Below are positions 1 through 12,606 of a DNA stretch of 64,000 bases, piece after piece. The notes under the pieces are model-generated. The model made no database searches. It was not told the origin of the DNA and saw nothing but the letters and a program-made list of their open reading frames with translations. How positions within the stretch are numbered: position 1 is the first letter of the stretch; the number at the start of each line of letters is the position of its first letter. This DNA is from Rhipicephalus microplus (Eukaryota; Arthropoda; Arachnida; Ixodida; Ixodidae): positions 241,245,088-241,309,087 of the forward strand of contig NC_134700.1 in the NCBI RefSeq assembly GCF_043290135.1. Direction: 5' to 3'. The position numbers and the translations under genes are program-made.

Positions 1-94
1 CACGTGAGAATTGATGCTTCTCAAAGGAACACACACTTCATCAGAAGGGTCAGAGCTAAGTTAAAATGTTCGTTCCCTTTGTAATTAGAATTAG

Positions 95-206
95 GTGCGC
101 GTTAAATAAACCCAGGTGGTAGAAATTTCCGGAGCCCTTTACTACGCAGTTTCTCATAATAATATCGTGGTTTGGGACGTTAAACCCCGTATATCACTAA
201 TAAATG
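95..206 (+). mobile_element. Ruka-type SINE, 5'-truncated
   Basis: Only the 3' half of the tick Ruka SINE is present: the block around GTTAAA..CCCAGGTGGT, then AAATTTCCGGAGCCC, then GGGACGTTAAACCCC. It has many substitutions relative to the other copies in the window, so it is an old insertion. The tRNA-like head is missing. Confidence 0.8.
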
Positions 207-767
207 GGTCAGAACTAAGGGCGTCCCATGCATGGGCTGGCCGAACCCTTCTGCCGGCGAGACGTGTGACCTAAATAATGACAGTGTAGTAGCATTCATG
301 TCTCGTGGTCCTTGCAAACGCTAAAAGTCACTTGATCTCTTTTTCTAATTTTTCTTGCTTGACAAACTAACACTTGTTGTCATTGTGACATGAGTAAACA
401 CTGGTTCCATAGTGTAAGCATTGGAGGCAATTTCGTCACTGTATGTAAAGTGCTCTTAAGTGTCCTTTCCACGCCACATCACCTAAATAGAACAAAAAAA
501 ATGACGCTATGACAACAAAATGGATAATGAAGGAAGAGCGATACATGAACCTGTGGCCGTGCCCTCTCTTTGCATAGGGAACATGTTACTACAAAGGTTT
601 AGACAGACTACATGAAATGAGAAAGAACAGCATATATGACACAAGCGAAGCAGAATATTGTTCTTTTTTTTAAGGCAGTAGATATTTCCTGCTTCATCTG
701 AGAAGAAGCGTGCCTTCAGTGAATGAATGATTGAATGGATGAATGAATGAACAACTTCATTCGTTTT
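207..767. other. Stretch without recognisable gene
   Basis: AT-rich DNA. A short imperfect GAATGA run lies at about 720-750. Reading frames are short and none shows a protein motif. I see nothing else in it. Confidence 0.5.
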
Positions 768-1101
<334 letters not shown>

Positions 1102-1209
1102 AAATTAGCATTGAAGGGTAAGATGGTTTGACGAATATGACGCACTGGTCGAAACATGAATAATGTTACAATCCCGTCGCGTACGTCGTCAAACACTTCC
1201 CTCCAGATA

Positions 1210-1241
1210 GTGGCACATGCCCACGGGCGGGTATGTGGCAC
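1210..1241. repeat. Imperfect hairpin related to the 31.76-kb palindrome
   Basis: Arms of 13 nt at 1210-1222 and 1229-1241 match at 11 of 13 positions. The sequence (GTGGCACATGCCC.. GGGTATGTGGCAC) resembles the arms of the perfect palindrome at 31,761-31,810. Both hairpins lie 100-150 bp from a tetranucleotide-type array, on its side away from the element end. Confidence 0.55.
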
Positions 1242-1287
1242 AGGTGATTACCACTTAGTTTCTACCCAGGAACGATGAGAACACACA

Positions 1288-1528
1288 GCCCCGCCACGGT
1301 GGTCTAGTGGCTATGGTACTCGGCTACTGACCCGCAGGTCGCGGGATCAAATCCCGGCTGTGGCGGCTGCATTTCCGATGGAGGCGGAAATGTTGTAGGT
1401 CCGTGTACTCAGATTTGGGTGCACGTTAAAGAACCCCAGGTGGTCGAAATTTCCGGAGCCCTCCACTACGGCGTCTCTCATAATCATATGGTGGTTTTGG
1501 GACGTTAAACCCCACAAATAAATCAATC
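1288..1528 (+). mobile_element. Ruka SINE, full length
   Basis: Complete copy. A tRNA-like head with an A-box-like TGGTCTAGTGG and a B-box-like GGATCAAATCC is followed by the Ruka body, ending in CCCCACAAATAAATCAATC. It is flanked by a perfect 13-bp target-site duplication, ATGAGAACACACA, at 1275-1287 and 1529-1541. It has no coding capacity. Pol III transcription from the internal boxes is expected from the family. Confidence 0.93.
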
Positions 1529-1545
1529 ATGAGAACACACATGCG

Positions 1546-1695
1546 CAAGTTTAACACGCGAGCGTTAAGAAATACCCGACATCGGCACCGTCTACCCGAT
1601 AAATGCAAATAATGAGTGTCAAGGTCCAAGCTAGACTAAAACTCAAGCATTCCGCGGGGCAATGAACTATTTTACCACAGAGCTACGCCAGGTCT
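1546..1695 (-). mobile_element. Second tRNA-derived SINE, diverged
   Basis: On the minus strand the sequence begins GGCGTAGCTCTGTGGTAAAA, a tRNA-like A box. It runs through a weak B-box region into a body with GCCGATGTCGGGTATTTC and TTAACGCTCGCGTGTTAAA. This is unlike Ruka. The abutting Ruka copy (1288-1528) inserted at or near its 3' end. Assignment to a tick tRNA-derived SINE family is from memory of similar sequences and needs a search. Confidence 0.5.
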
Positions 1696-3152
1696 CAGAA
1701 CTACTTTTCAAATAGGCGCTAATATTTGTGAAACGTCAACAGTGGTTGAAGTGCTGCCTACTAAATTTTATAAACATTACATATGTATTCCTTTGATATA
1801 GCCGTCAAGTCGCGCTAAGGTCAATTCTGTGTTAGTTGCTATGCGCTGAAGTTGATTCATGTAGCAATGTCCAGGGCCAGCATCTTCGCGAGCATCAGCG
1901 CTTCATATTAGCTTCTGGTGTTGCTAATACGCATGTTCTAGTTGGAATCGTTGCGCAAGTGCGAACAACTAGTTATATAAACATCTCGAACTCTTCAACA
2001 TGTGTCTGTGCATGGGAAATTTTTTTATCTTTTCTTCATTTATACAAGTACTTGCAGCTCCATGAGGGAATTATTGCATGGGGCTAACATGAGAAAATAT
2101 AATCACGTAAAAATATATGTTTACACAAAGACAAAGAGAAAAAATGAACCAATAACAAAGCGGTGTATGCAACAATAAAAAGTGGCGGCACATAATTCAG
2201 GCACAAATCTCATCAAAAGTAGAAAAGAAAAAAAAAAGACAGCACAAGCAATAGCAAGGAGACAGCTAGTTTAAAGCTCACGGGAATTTTGAGAGTAAAA
2301 ACTACTGGAACTGGGAGAGTGTTTTACAATCTGCTATACCTTTAGGAAGTATGTTCCAAAGCGTGGAGGCGTGGGCAAAAAATGAATATCGAAACGGATT
2401 TGTGCGGCATCGCGTTTCAAGTGCTTTACAGTGATGATTAAAACGCGCGTAGATAAAGTGAGGGGAAAACGTACTAGTTTTTGTTAATACCTGTGAGAAC
2501 AGAGTAAATACAGAAAAAAAGTTCCAATTTTGTTGCTTAGCGGCGTTGGGCTAGAGTTTTCCAGTCAAGGTTGTCTTTAATTAATTATATGCTAGGAGAC
2601 AGCTAGTCTCCTAGCATGGATTAAATGCAACTTTAAATAATTAAATTATAGTTGTAATTACCAGGGACCAACCTGGCTGCGCAATTCTGCATATACGCTG
2701 TAGGTATATTTAGCGTGATTGCATGACGGGTTGCTCAATAAAAAAATTCCAACACGGCCACTTTTCCTCCGCACGCTTCGCATAACGTCGATTCCCAAAG
2801 TACGCGGGATCTGCCGAATTTTTTTTTTCGTCAGAAGTTCTAGGAGCTCAACCTTTTGAGTGTGAATATGAGCAATATCGGGAAAGCTGATGCTACACAG
2901 TGTAGTAAAAAAAGAATAATAAGAAGATAGAGGGCCGTACAGAATACGTAAGCTAAGGTTCGAAGAATGGACTCCGCCAGCGGCCTGCCAGAGTGAGATA
3001 ACCATGAACGGGGAGGAGAAAATTCAATTTGCATTTAAACAAGACGCCACTGGCGTCAGGAGGTATCTAGTGTAAAGCAGCAATAAAATCGTATCACGAA
3101 AGAATAATACAACAAATATTGCATGAAAACGAGAGGAAGGTAATTACCTCTT
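1696..3152. other. Stretch without recognisable gene; one perfect hairpin
   Basis: AT-rich DNA with scattered A runs. A perfect 12-bp stem (ATGCTAGGAGAC) with a 5-nt loop lies at 2589-2617. The same AGGAGACAGCTAG word occurs near 2258. Longer reading frames such as 2658-3005 on the minus strand show no domain. Confidence 0.5.
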
Positions 3153-3161
3153 TCGCTGCCA

Positions 3162-3359
3162 CCCGCAGGTCGCTGGATCGAATCCCGGCTGCAGCGGCTG
3201 CATTTTCGATGGAGGTGGAAATGTTGTAGGCCCGTGTGCTCAGATCTGGGTGCAGGTTAAAGAACCCCAGGTGGTCGAAATTTCCGGAGTCTTCCACTAA
3301 GGCGTCTTTTTTAATCATATGGTGATTTTAGGACGTTAAATCCCACATATCAATCACTG
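3162..3359 (+). mobile_element. Ruka SINE, 5'-truncated
   Basis: The copy begins inside the tRNA-like head, just before the B box (GGATCGAATCC), and runs to CCCACATATCAATCAC. A 9-bp duplication TCGCTGCCA at 3153-3161 and 3360-3368 flanks it, so truncation happened during insertion, as expected for target-primed reverse transcription. Confidence 0.88.
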
Positions 3360-3368
3360 TCGCTGCCA

Positions 3369-5747
3369 AATCCTTGATTTGCACATTTTCTCATTGTTCT
3401 TTTTCTGATGTGGCTGAAATCTCGCACTGAATACAGCTTACTTAACGATGTTTTCACCCTGATGAAATGAATGCACTTCGCGCACTTATCACGGACCATG
3501 CACTTGATTATTAAATGAGTGTTCGTTTCGCTTCTGCATACACACCGAGCAAAGTTTTTTCCTTAATTTACACGCCAGATTTTGTTCCGCTAACGAGATT
3601 CAGACGCTCTTCCTTCTTTTCGTGTTAGGCATAATAGGCCACATGCGCTGCGTAAAGTGCTATACAATTTAGCTAAAATGGCTGGCGAAAAATTACGAAA
3701 TAAAAACAAAAGAGTAATGTTTCAAAGCGTAGTTGAATATGGACAGGCGGGCCTCCTAGTCTCATCGGCTTCACTTCGCGTAGATTTTTTTTTCAGTCTG
3801 CAGTACTTACTGCTTTGCTGCAAATGCGTGCGTTCGTGCTTCATGGTGAATTAATTACTGGCTGGGAGCACAGATTGTTACAAGACGGAGCGGATGTTTT
3901 CGTGTAAACACCTGCGCTCCTTGAAAAGGCAGCAGTGATATGGGAGCCTCTTGCCTCATTTGTGTCATTTTTCCGGTCAAGGTTTTCAGAAGTATACCTC
4001 TAGCTGGAAGCGAAATTCGCCTTTCTATACCTTCGTGAAGCCAGACCTTTTTTCTTCGGACAAATTCGTTTTTCTAGAACTGTAATGCACGTCGCCTAGA
4101 TTGCGCGTCTGATACTCTTTCTGCCCAGTATAAGGGCTTCTGTCCGGAAACTAGTGAAAAAAAAGAAGAATTTGCCTTTATTTTTCTTATTTTTTGGCCG
4201 CTTGAATCTCTCTCGTTCAGGTTCGATTTAGCAATGCTTCCTTGCTTCACAGCGGATTGTTTAACGTGTTGTGGAAATGGCGGGATAACTAGATGGCATA
4301 TAGACAGTGTGTGACGTTTCTAGAAAAGTTATATGCAAAATGAAGGCAGGCAAAACTGAGAATAAACAGTATATGTCCATGTCGATGCGGTTTAGTTTTT
4401 TTTTACCAACTGATAAGTCACATATATATTTAAGCAAACCTCTCTAAAATGTTTACAGACTGTGTAACTGCAAAAAAAAATGTAGAATAAAGAAGCATGC
4501 CAATTGCATTTGTTTATATCTGAGAATATTTAGGTAGCCCTCTTTTACAGCCATTTTTCTTTGCGTTATTTTCTGTATATTTTTATAGTGCGCTACAAAC
4601 ACCACTCCCATACTAGATCATTTGGAACCTGTAGTACTTGTACCCATTGCTGCAGCTCTTATCACACTTGTAATCTTCTAGCAGCCCATTATGCTCGTGA
4701 CCTTTCATATAAGGTTTGAAGGTACCAAGTGTGCCCCGGAGACTTCTGTGGTTTGTCGAACCCAACTTCCAGTAATTTTATATTTAATTCGGTGTTACCT
4801 TGGGCTTGCAAAAATGTACAATCCGTAATGAATCAGCGGTATTAGCACGGGAAACATCAATGATCAACATGCTGTTTTCATTTGCCCAAAAAATGAAATA
4901 TTATAATAGAAGCACTTGTGTGTGTGCCTTCTCTGTTTATTGTAGATTTTTCGCGCAGTTTTGTAGTTATGAATTACCAACTTGTACAGCATTCTGTACT
5001 CTTAAAAGAAGAGACATCTAGTTAGCCCCAATTATACAGCTGATGTTTGTTGTGAAACAGAACGTGACTAAAGAACCTTTATAAATCTGTAACCGCGAAG
5101 AAAAAGCTTTGTCTCGAATGCTATTGCCCGTTCTAACCACCTAAATTAGAATTAGAAAAAGAAGACTTGCAAGAGAAAATTTTTGATTTAGACCAAGGAC
5201 CATACCAGGGGACTGCTACATAACTAACTAGCATGCAACCGAACTAGTTTTCCTAAGTGCATTGTAGTGTGGTTGCCCACCTCCACAGAGGACTCAAGTT
5301 TTTGTGGAAAGGTCTTGAGGAAGGATGGACGTCTTCGTGAAGTACTCTCTTAGCTGTCATGCGGCGCGAACAGTCGACACCATGTTGTTTCTTGAAGCGA
5401 GTTGCCCGCAAAGTTTTGCCGAAGGCGCGTTCACTTATGGTGCCACCTAAAAACCACAGTTCCATACATCGAGCAGACGTGTCGCGACTCCGACCATGTC
5501 TGCACGCTCGAATTGTCTCCGTTCGGCCTAGCAAGCACCGGGAAATTTCGCAGCCAGGCTGCTTGTATTTCCTTAGCACGAATACGACTTGACGACTCAC
5601 GAAACATAAACGAAGAAGAAGAAATAAATTTATACGCTTCAACCGTGTGCCAGAGGAGAAAGCACGAGGCACTTTGTCACGTATAAGCAGCAAGCATAAC
5701 GCGGATGAAGAACGCAGAAAAAAATTTGGTTCGGCATTACTCGAAAA
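3369..5747. other. Stretch without recognisable gene
   Basis: Mostly AT-rich unique-looking DNA. From about 5250 composition rises toward copy A. A 169-codon open frame on the minus strand (5253-5762) overlaps open frames on the plus strand at 5359-5686. None contains a family motif, and I treat them as chance or relic sequence. Confidence 0.45.
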
Positions 5748-6526
5748 ATTGACAGATCCCACGTACAGCGGGAATCGATGATATGCGAAGCACGAATGAG
5801 AACTGTTAATATGTCACTTTAAAATCAGCACAACGTTACTAGGTGGAGGTAAATGATGCCGCGCATGACTTCCGTGTCGTGATTATCATGTTTGGATGTG
5901 TCGTTTACCTTCTATATCTATTCACGTCACGTGTACCAAATTTAGTATATGTGGAGCTAGCGAAACGCCAACGCGCACACTATGAACGTGGTATGTTGTT
6001 ATGTTCTTACATATCACGTCTGTCAGGATTATTGTGTTTGCACCAATCATATATTTCGTCATCCATTGACGTCAAGTAACACCAAACTTGGCATAACTGA
6101 AGCTTGCAAAACGACCGCGAGCGCATCATGAAGGGCCCAATATATTCCAATGTAGCGTTGACGCGTGCGTACGCTTGGCCCAGCGACGCTACGTTAGCGA
6201 AACGCGAGCACTCTATAGTCTGACGCCAGGTGCGACCGGCGCGACCAGCGTCCATCAGCGCGGCCTGACGGCAACCGGCGCGAAATGGGACATGCTGCAT
6301 TTCGCGCCGATGCCTTACTCAGACAACTTTGCGTCTCCTTCTTCTTGTGACAGAGGGACGCCGGACGCGCTGAAACGCGCATGCGTCAAAGCAACGCAGC
6401 GCGGCGCGCGCCTGCGAGCATATGGCAGGACCGGCGACTGGCGTGGCAACGCCAGCGTGACGTGACGAAATGAACGCCGGCGAGCACGTGCACCACATCA
6501 CGTCGAAATGTATTGGTGCCTTGACT

Positions 6527-6900
6527 GTGGCATGCAGTCATGTTCTCACATGACACGCATCTCATGATTATTTCGTCTTTTGCGCCAGTCAGATACCTTC
6601 GTCATCCATTGACATCACGTATTATCAAATTTTGCATACGTGAAGCTAGTGAAATGGCCGCCAGCGCATCTAGAGCGTGGCATGTAGTCATGTTGTTAAT
6701 GACATGCATCTCATGATTGTCATGTTTGTACGAGTCACATACCTTCGTCATCCATTCACGTACCTTAATTTGGTACATATATGACGCTAGCGAAACGGCC
6801 GCAAGCACATCATGAGTGTGGCATGTAGTCATGTTGTTACATGACACACATGTCATTATTTTTGTGTTCGGGTCTGTCGCTTGTGTTCGCCATGCAACCA
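6527..6900 (+). repeat. Degenerate 150-bp tandem repeat inside copy A
   Basis: The anchor word GTGGCATG(C/T)AGTCATGTT recurs at about 6527, 6677 and 6828, a period of 150-151 bp. Each unit contains CTTCGTCATCCATT.ACGT.. and GCTAGCGAAACGGCCGC-like words. An earlier related unit lies near 5880-6130, separated from these by the GC-rich block. Confidence 0.8.
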
Positions 6901-7124
6901 CGTCGTACCATACCAGTTTTGCAACATGTCACATGTGCACGAAACCACCGCAAGAGCTGCAGGACCATGAAATGTAAACCATGACATATATAGCATACAT
7001 ATCATGATTTTCATGTTATGACAAGTCAAATAAGTTCTTCATACAGTCATGTTATGCCATACCAAGTTTGGTATTGATATCATTTTCGAAACGGCCAGGA
7101 GAGCTAAAAGTCCTAGGTGGCTAC

Positions 7125-7299
<175 letters not shown>

Positions 7300-7330
7300 C
7301 GCTCAAAGTCACCGAAGTTCGCTAAGAAAT

Positions 7331-7351
7331 GCTTCGCATTTAAAGCGAAGC
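7331..7351. repeat. Terminal hairpin of copy A
   Basis: GCTTCGC at 7331-7337 and GCGAAGC at 7345-7351 form a perfect 7-bp stem around ATTTAAA. Its place at the presumed 3' end recalls the stop-signal hairpins of rolling-circle transposons. Copy B diverges within the hairpin. Confidence 0.6.
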
Positions 7352-8916
7352 TCGATACAAGGCATGCAATGCACGAGTGACTTTAAGCAGACGGTCGTGA
7401 AAAAGGTTCTAGAAGGCCTGGGAAGAGTCCAGGGCAAAGTTGCCGGAGTGTCCCTTGAGAAATTGGAGTTGTCGAAGAGACGGAAGACGTGGCGAGAGTA
7501 CGGCAGAACGAAACATAACGTCGGCGACAAAGCACCGCTCCTCACCACCAGTGGACGACGCGAGAAGCGTTAGTCTAATGAGGCCGTGAAAACCCCAAAC
7601 CGTGTCAACGTGCACGGCTAAAGGGATGGCATTGCCGGAATGGCGTCGCACTTTTTTTGTTTTTCTGTTGTCGTCTATTGATTCGTTCTTGTTGTTCTTT
7701 GTTCTGTTTGCGGTGCCTCTTTTCAACTGTTCCGGCTGACCATCGTCGTTGTTTTTACAACGCACGCACGCGTGCGAGCGCGTTTTTAGCAGCTTTGCGG
7801 GGTCGGTATTATAAGAGAACAAAATGTGCCATTCAAAAGAAAGGAGACCCGTCAACCTGTCCGTTTTTATGGCGACCGGCCCACCTGCTCTCATCATCAA
7901 TCTTCGTAGCACGTACCACGCAACAAAATTGCCTTACAACACCGCCGTACGACTATTCAAGGCCCACACTCGTGCTATGCACTTACATTCGGTAAATGTA
8001 AGATCAAAAAGAGCACCCACACCAACCTAATTATGCCACCTTTTTACCACAGTTTTTTTACGAGCGCCAGATTACTCCTAACAGAGTGTACAAGTTTTAT
8101 TTAGCTGTTTCTTTTCCTTACTTTTTGAAATTTGAAAGTCGTAAAAGAAGAAGCCACTGTCGCGTATTCAAGACCCGAGCCCTATACACCAAGAACGTCC
8201 CTCTACTCCGACTGCTCGTGCCTAACTTCTTCCTTGTCTTCCTCGGTTCTCCTGCTAGTGGTCGTGTGGCCGCAATCATCCGCAACAGCCACTTCGTAGG
8301 AAGCTCTCTGCCGGATATGTCAAAAGACTTCTCATGAATGCAGCTCATGGCGACACTAAATCAATTTGCTTTACGCTCTCAAAAAAAAGCCACTTGGAGA
8401 CAATTGATTTCACGCTGTTGTAAGACAACAGGCTCACATAGCAAAGAAAACAAACGTACGCGCGGAATTCAGAAGTCACGCGGAGTCTGATCCAGCAGAG
8501 TACGTGATTTCGTAACGAAATAGTTCACGCGTACGCAATACTAGCGCGAAGGGAATACCGCTGTGTTATATGCTGTGGGTGTGCGTTCACAGGCGAATGT
8601 GAGGTCCTTGTACGGCGTGCGTATAGATAGGAATCGGTCCCACGCAGGCGAACTGGCAGCCTTGACAGCCGCTGCATCAATTTGGATTGCTCGCGCATTC
8701 CCGCACCTTGTCCCCGTAATAAAGCCAATAACTAGTCGCTGTGTCTACAGCCTGTCGAGCAATTCTCGCTGCGTTCAGAAACTTTGTGAGACCAGGATTC
8801 GTAAAGGCGATAAGTTGTTAGTAGCATGCACAAAGCCCATATAAGTGGTAGGAGTCCGCACTCATTTTTTTCCTTTTATGACAGGCTTGAAAAAAAGGGA
8901 CAGCTCATTCTCAACA
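7352..8916. other. Stretch without recognisable gene
   Basis: Mixed-composition DNA with overlapping open frames on both strands (7364-7573 plus, 7409-7912 minus). No frame shows a motif I recognise. AATAAA words near 8718 are not tied to an ORF. Confidence 0.4.
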
Positions 8917-8971
8917 TAGATACATACATACATAGATACATGCATACATACATACATACATACATACATAC

Positions 8972-9002
<31 letters not shown>

Positions 9003-9011
9003 CATACATAC

Positions 9012-9042
<31 letters not shown>

Positions 9043-9154
9043 CATACATACATACATACATACATACATACATACATACATACATACATACATACATACA
9101 TACATACATACATACATACATACATACATACATACATACATACATACATACATA
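8917..9154. repeat. (TACA)n array, about 238 bp
   Basis: Tetranucleotide array with a few TAGA and TTACA interruptions, mostly at its left end. The flanks do not clearly match the other STR-tailed families in this window. Confidence 0.96.
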
Positions 9155-11074
9155 CTCGTTTCCTCCGCTGCGGAAGCATACACTGGACGCATCAAGGTTG
9201 AAGCGTACGTAGACAAAAGAGACAGGAGAGCGTACACTCTCAGTCAAGTTCCGGATAACAAATGGCATATAAACGGCGCGTTCGTACGTACTGACTAAAA
9301 TCCTGTCTATAAGAAGCCCAGTAATAAAAAATATCCGTGACAGCCGCGTGGCATGGAAGTACTGCTTATAGCTAGTAAGAGCAGGTGAAAAAAGAGAACA
9401 ATAAGAAAAAAATGAGAAAGCCCCTGAATCTGGTGCGCCAGCTTGGCACCGTAGCCTGCATCAGCTTACACAGACCCGTTCAGTGACGAGTGTGAGCAAA
9501 GAAAATAGAAAAAAAAAAGAAGAGAAACGCCACCCCCACCTTCCCTCACCCCGCCGTCTCGCCAGCTCGGCGCCGGGATCACCTCACGCACACGCGTTCA
9601 CCGTCGCCTGCCATGGCATATGTGCGTCACCGTTTCGTCCTGCTGTTTTGTAATGATCATTTTTCTACGAGATGGCCTTAGATGGAAACATCTTCCAGTG
9701 CCTTCCGGCACACTTTATTCAAAATATCATACATCTCCCTGCAATTGGGCAAGCACTAGGATGTGCGGTCCTAGTGTTACTCGTTTGATTTTAATAAAAG
9801 AGTGCAAACATCTTTCCGTTTATTAGTTGCCGAGGTAGGACATTGTGTCAGACACTGAAAAAAAGAGTACTAGTGTATGCGCGACAGCTTACTGAAACAC
9901 TGACCTATGTTTGTTGATGCTCGTGTTCTACAAAACAAGTTGAACTGATGATTTTAGGAAAGCATGGCAAAAAAGAAACAAACGGAAAGCGGCGAGACAG
10001 AGAAAGATCAAAATTGAAAATCAGTTGGTTGATGTTTTATTAGGGGTTGCGTAATTTGATGATGAACATCAAGTACAGAAGTCAGGTGCAGAAGTCAGCA
10101 GGAGAGCGTATGCCACCAACATTTGCTCAATCTTTTGAATATTAGGTACAGTTTTCATATTCCAGCATGGATTTGTAATAGTAAACCACGACCGAGACAA
10201 CCAGTGTACTGCTGTGGAGATAATGTATCAGCTATAAAAATCCCCATTTTCGAAAGAGCAACTGCATGCAGTAACAATAAAGATTTTGTGGTTCGTTCCA
10301 AATCATTTCTTGACCCCAACTGCACGCAGACGTTCGCAAAAGAGATGTGCCGTAGCAATATTTGTTTGGAGGGAAAGCTACCTGTTCGTTGCTAATTTGT
10401 GTACGTCATACTTCACCTTGGCGTGCGCTTCAGCATTAACTTGAACAGCGGTGTGATACTGAATAAAGGTAAGAGTAGCCACTCCCCATAAATAAGATCA
10501 GTTTAAGACAGAAAATCAGTAAAAACCACTCCATTTTGCGAAATAACACGCATAAATTCTAATTGCGGAAATCAGTAATCGTCGAAATCCTAAAGAGGTG
10601 CTGCTGCCCCAGCGTGAAGCTCGCGGCAGTTCGCGCGTGCGAAATGCACTTGTTAGAGTAGGCACGCTAAAATACCCATGCAACGTTTACGTGCGAAAGC
10701 GCATTGTCTTCAAACAGCTGAGAATAGGCGACACAAATAAGCAAAATTGCTCACAGCACACGCAGGTGCGAGAAACATACGTAGATTTCGACAGCCGAAG
10801 GCAGCCCTGTCGCGCTGGTATAAGCAATTTTTGGTGAGCGAAACACCCGTGGTTCACGGGGAAACACTAAAGCGACGCACGAACACACGTTAAACGTTCT
10901 GGTGGAACGGCGAACCACGAACCGAATTCGGAGCCGAAAGCGCTCGCCATGGTTGTCTGGAGTTCATGAAGCCCTACAAAATATTCGCTAATCAAATGCA
11001 TGCGTAAACAAATGCATACGGCACAAAAAATGTCAAAGTTCCGCTGACGGTTTAACAAAAACTCACCTAGGTGG
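9155..11074. other. Stretch without recognisable gene
   Basis: AT-rich DNA with a C-rich patch at about 9520-9610. Short reading frames only. I see no repeat family or RNA gene. Confidence 0.45.
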
Positions 11075-11147
11075 AGTGGCGCCGTGAGGCAACGGATAAG
11101 ACATCTGCTTCACGTGCATTCGGTCCCGAATTCGATTCCAGTGCTGA
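11075..11147 (+). other. tRNA-like sequence (possible tRNA-Arg-derived relic)
   Basis: The sequence carries an A-box-like GAGGCAACGGATAAG and a B-box-like AATTCGATTCC (11129-11139) at tRNA-like spacing, and resembles an arginine tRNA body (GGATAA..CATCTG..). The acceptor arms do not pair well and there is no clear T-stretch terminator. A tRNA pseudogene or the head of another SINE is likelier than a working tRNA. Confidence 0.35.
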
Positions 11148-12476
11148 GTGTGCGTTGCATGTTATTCGCGCAGATGTAGACGATTGTGGTACTAATAGTT
11201 TTATTATTACATATAGTCTTGATATCCACCGCATTGTCGGCGAGAAGCCGCTCCCGATTGCGTAGAATAATGTCTTTTCTTTTTATTTTCACCACCGCGT
11301 CAGGGCCGTATAATGGCACTGGCCGTATCTTGCCAGGAAAAACTTAACTTAATATTCCGCATATTTTCAAGGCCACTTTGAATCGGGCCGGTTCTCTGGG
11401 GCATGGCTACGGAACCGCGTAGAAGCGGCTTGATTTGACTTGATTTCCTGCCCACAGGCGTGTAGTCTAGCTAGGATTTGACTGAGAAGGTACGCACTAA
11501 AGAAAGCGAAAGCATGAGTGTCGCACAAAGAAGTTACTTGACACACCATCTGATGAGCAGAGCACTGGCTTCACAGAGCCCCACGAGAGACAGTATAATG
11601 ATATCTGAGCGCCGCGGTTCATTGACTAAGACTATTGTGAATACTTTGATCTTTTGTTTTCTATTTCGGAACATCAAAGAACGTGTTCTATTCATAGTAG
11701 CGATTGCTCAAAGCCTGCCGTTCCCCGACGAGCATTGACTCTTCATTTTCCGCTACTCTGCTCTTGGCTTCACCGAATCGAGGTCACTGGCGGCAGAACT
11801 TCGGTATGCACACTTTTGTGCGTGAGAAATCGCTGGGGTCGTTTGTTAGGCTAACGATGAGTAAAGGTTCTATCGCCGAAAAGACCGAAGTTCTTTAGTT
11901 GCACGGCGCTCATTATTTTGAGTCGAAATATAAAAGAAGATATTATAAATGAGGCTCAAATGCAAATTAGTTCGGAATAAATACGTGGCTCATGTCTACT
12001 GCAAACTCAAAGGAAGAGAAGAAAAGCAAAGGCTGCGAACAGCATGCCTTAACAAGTCACGTTTTTTTTTTTTGGGGGGGGGGGGGGGCTGCTAGACTAA
12101 TGAAGAAACACCTTGTTTGAATTTTTTTGGTCGACGGATTACCCGCAAATCAATAAGATAGAGTATCACTTCTGCGAAATTTCATTAAAGGCGGCATGAA
12201 GATCTTCGGAGAATGTAAGTCAAGTAAAAGAGAAAGAATGCCCAATCATTCATAAGATTCACAGTTCATTTTATGAACGTCAAACGCGACTGATACGAAT
12301 GCGAAAAGGGGGAATGATTACACTCACTGTATTATTAGTAGTACATTGCTTCTGTTGAGAGAAATGAGAGATGGAATTAAAATATATCTCGCTCTTAAGA
12401 GAACGCAAAAGTGAAATTGTAATAAAAGTGGTTTTACGAATTGAGCGACGCATCCTGAGACAAGACGACAAATGAA

Positions 12477-12477
<1 letters not shown>
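11148..12477. other. Stretch without recognisable gene
   Basis: AT-rich DNA with a T(12)-G(16) type homopolymer pair at about 12,063-12,088. No motif-bearing frame. Confidence 0.45.
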
Positions 12478-12541
<64 letters not shown>

Positions 12542-12606
12542 GCTTTCTTTCTTTCTTTCTTTCTTTTCTTCTTTCTTTCTTTCTTTCTCTTTTTCTTTCT
12601 TTCTTT
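12478..12606. repeat. (TTTC)n array
   Basis: Tetranucleotide pyrimidine array with slight interruptions near 12,541 and 12,565-12,600. The Lys/Glu/Arg-rich frames opposite it are repeat artefacts. Confidence 0.95.

Noticed and set aside
5253..5762. 169-codon minus-strand frame
   Set aside because: It overlaps open plus-strand frames, shows no motif, and its end lies within the shared left edge of copy A.
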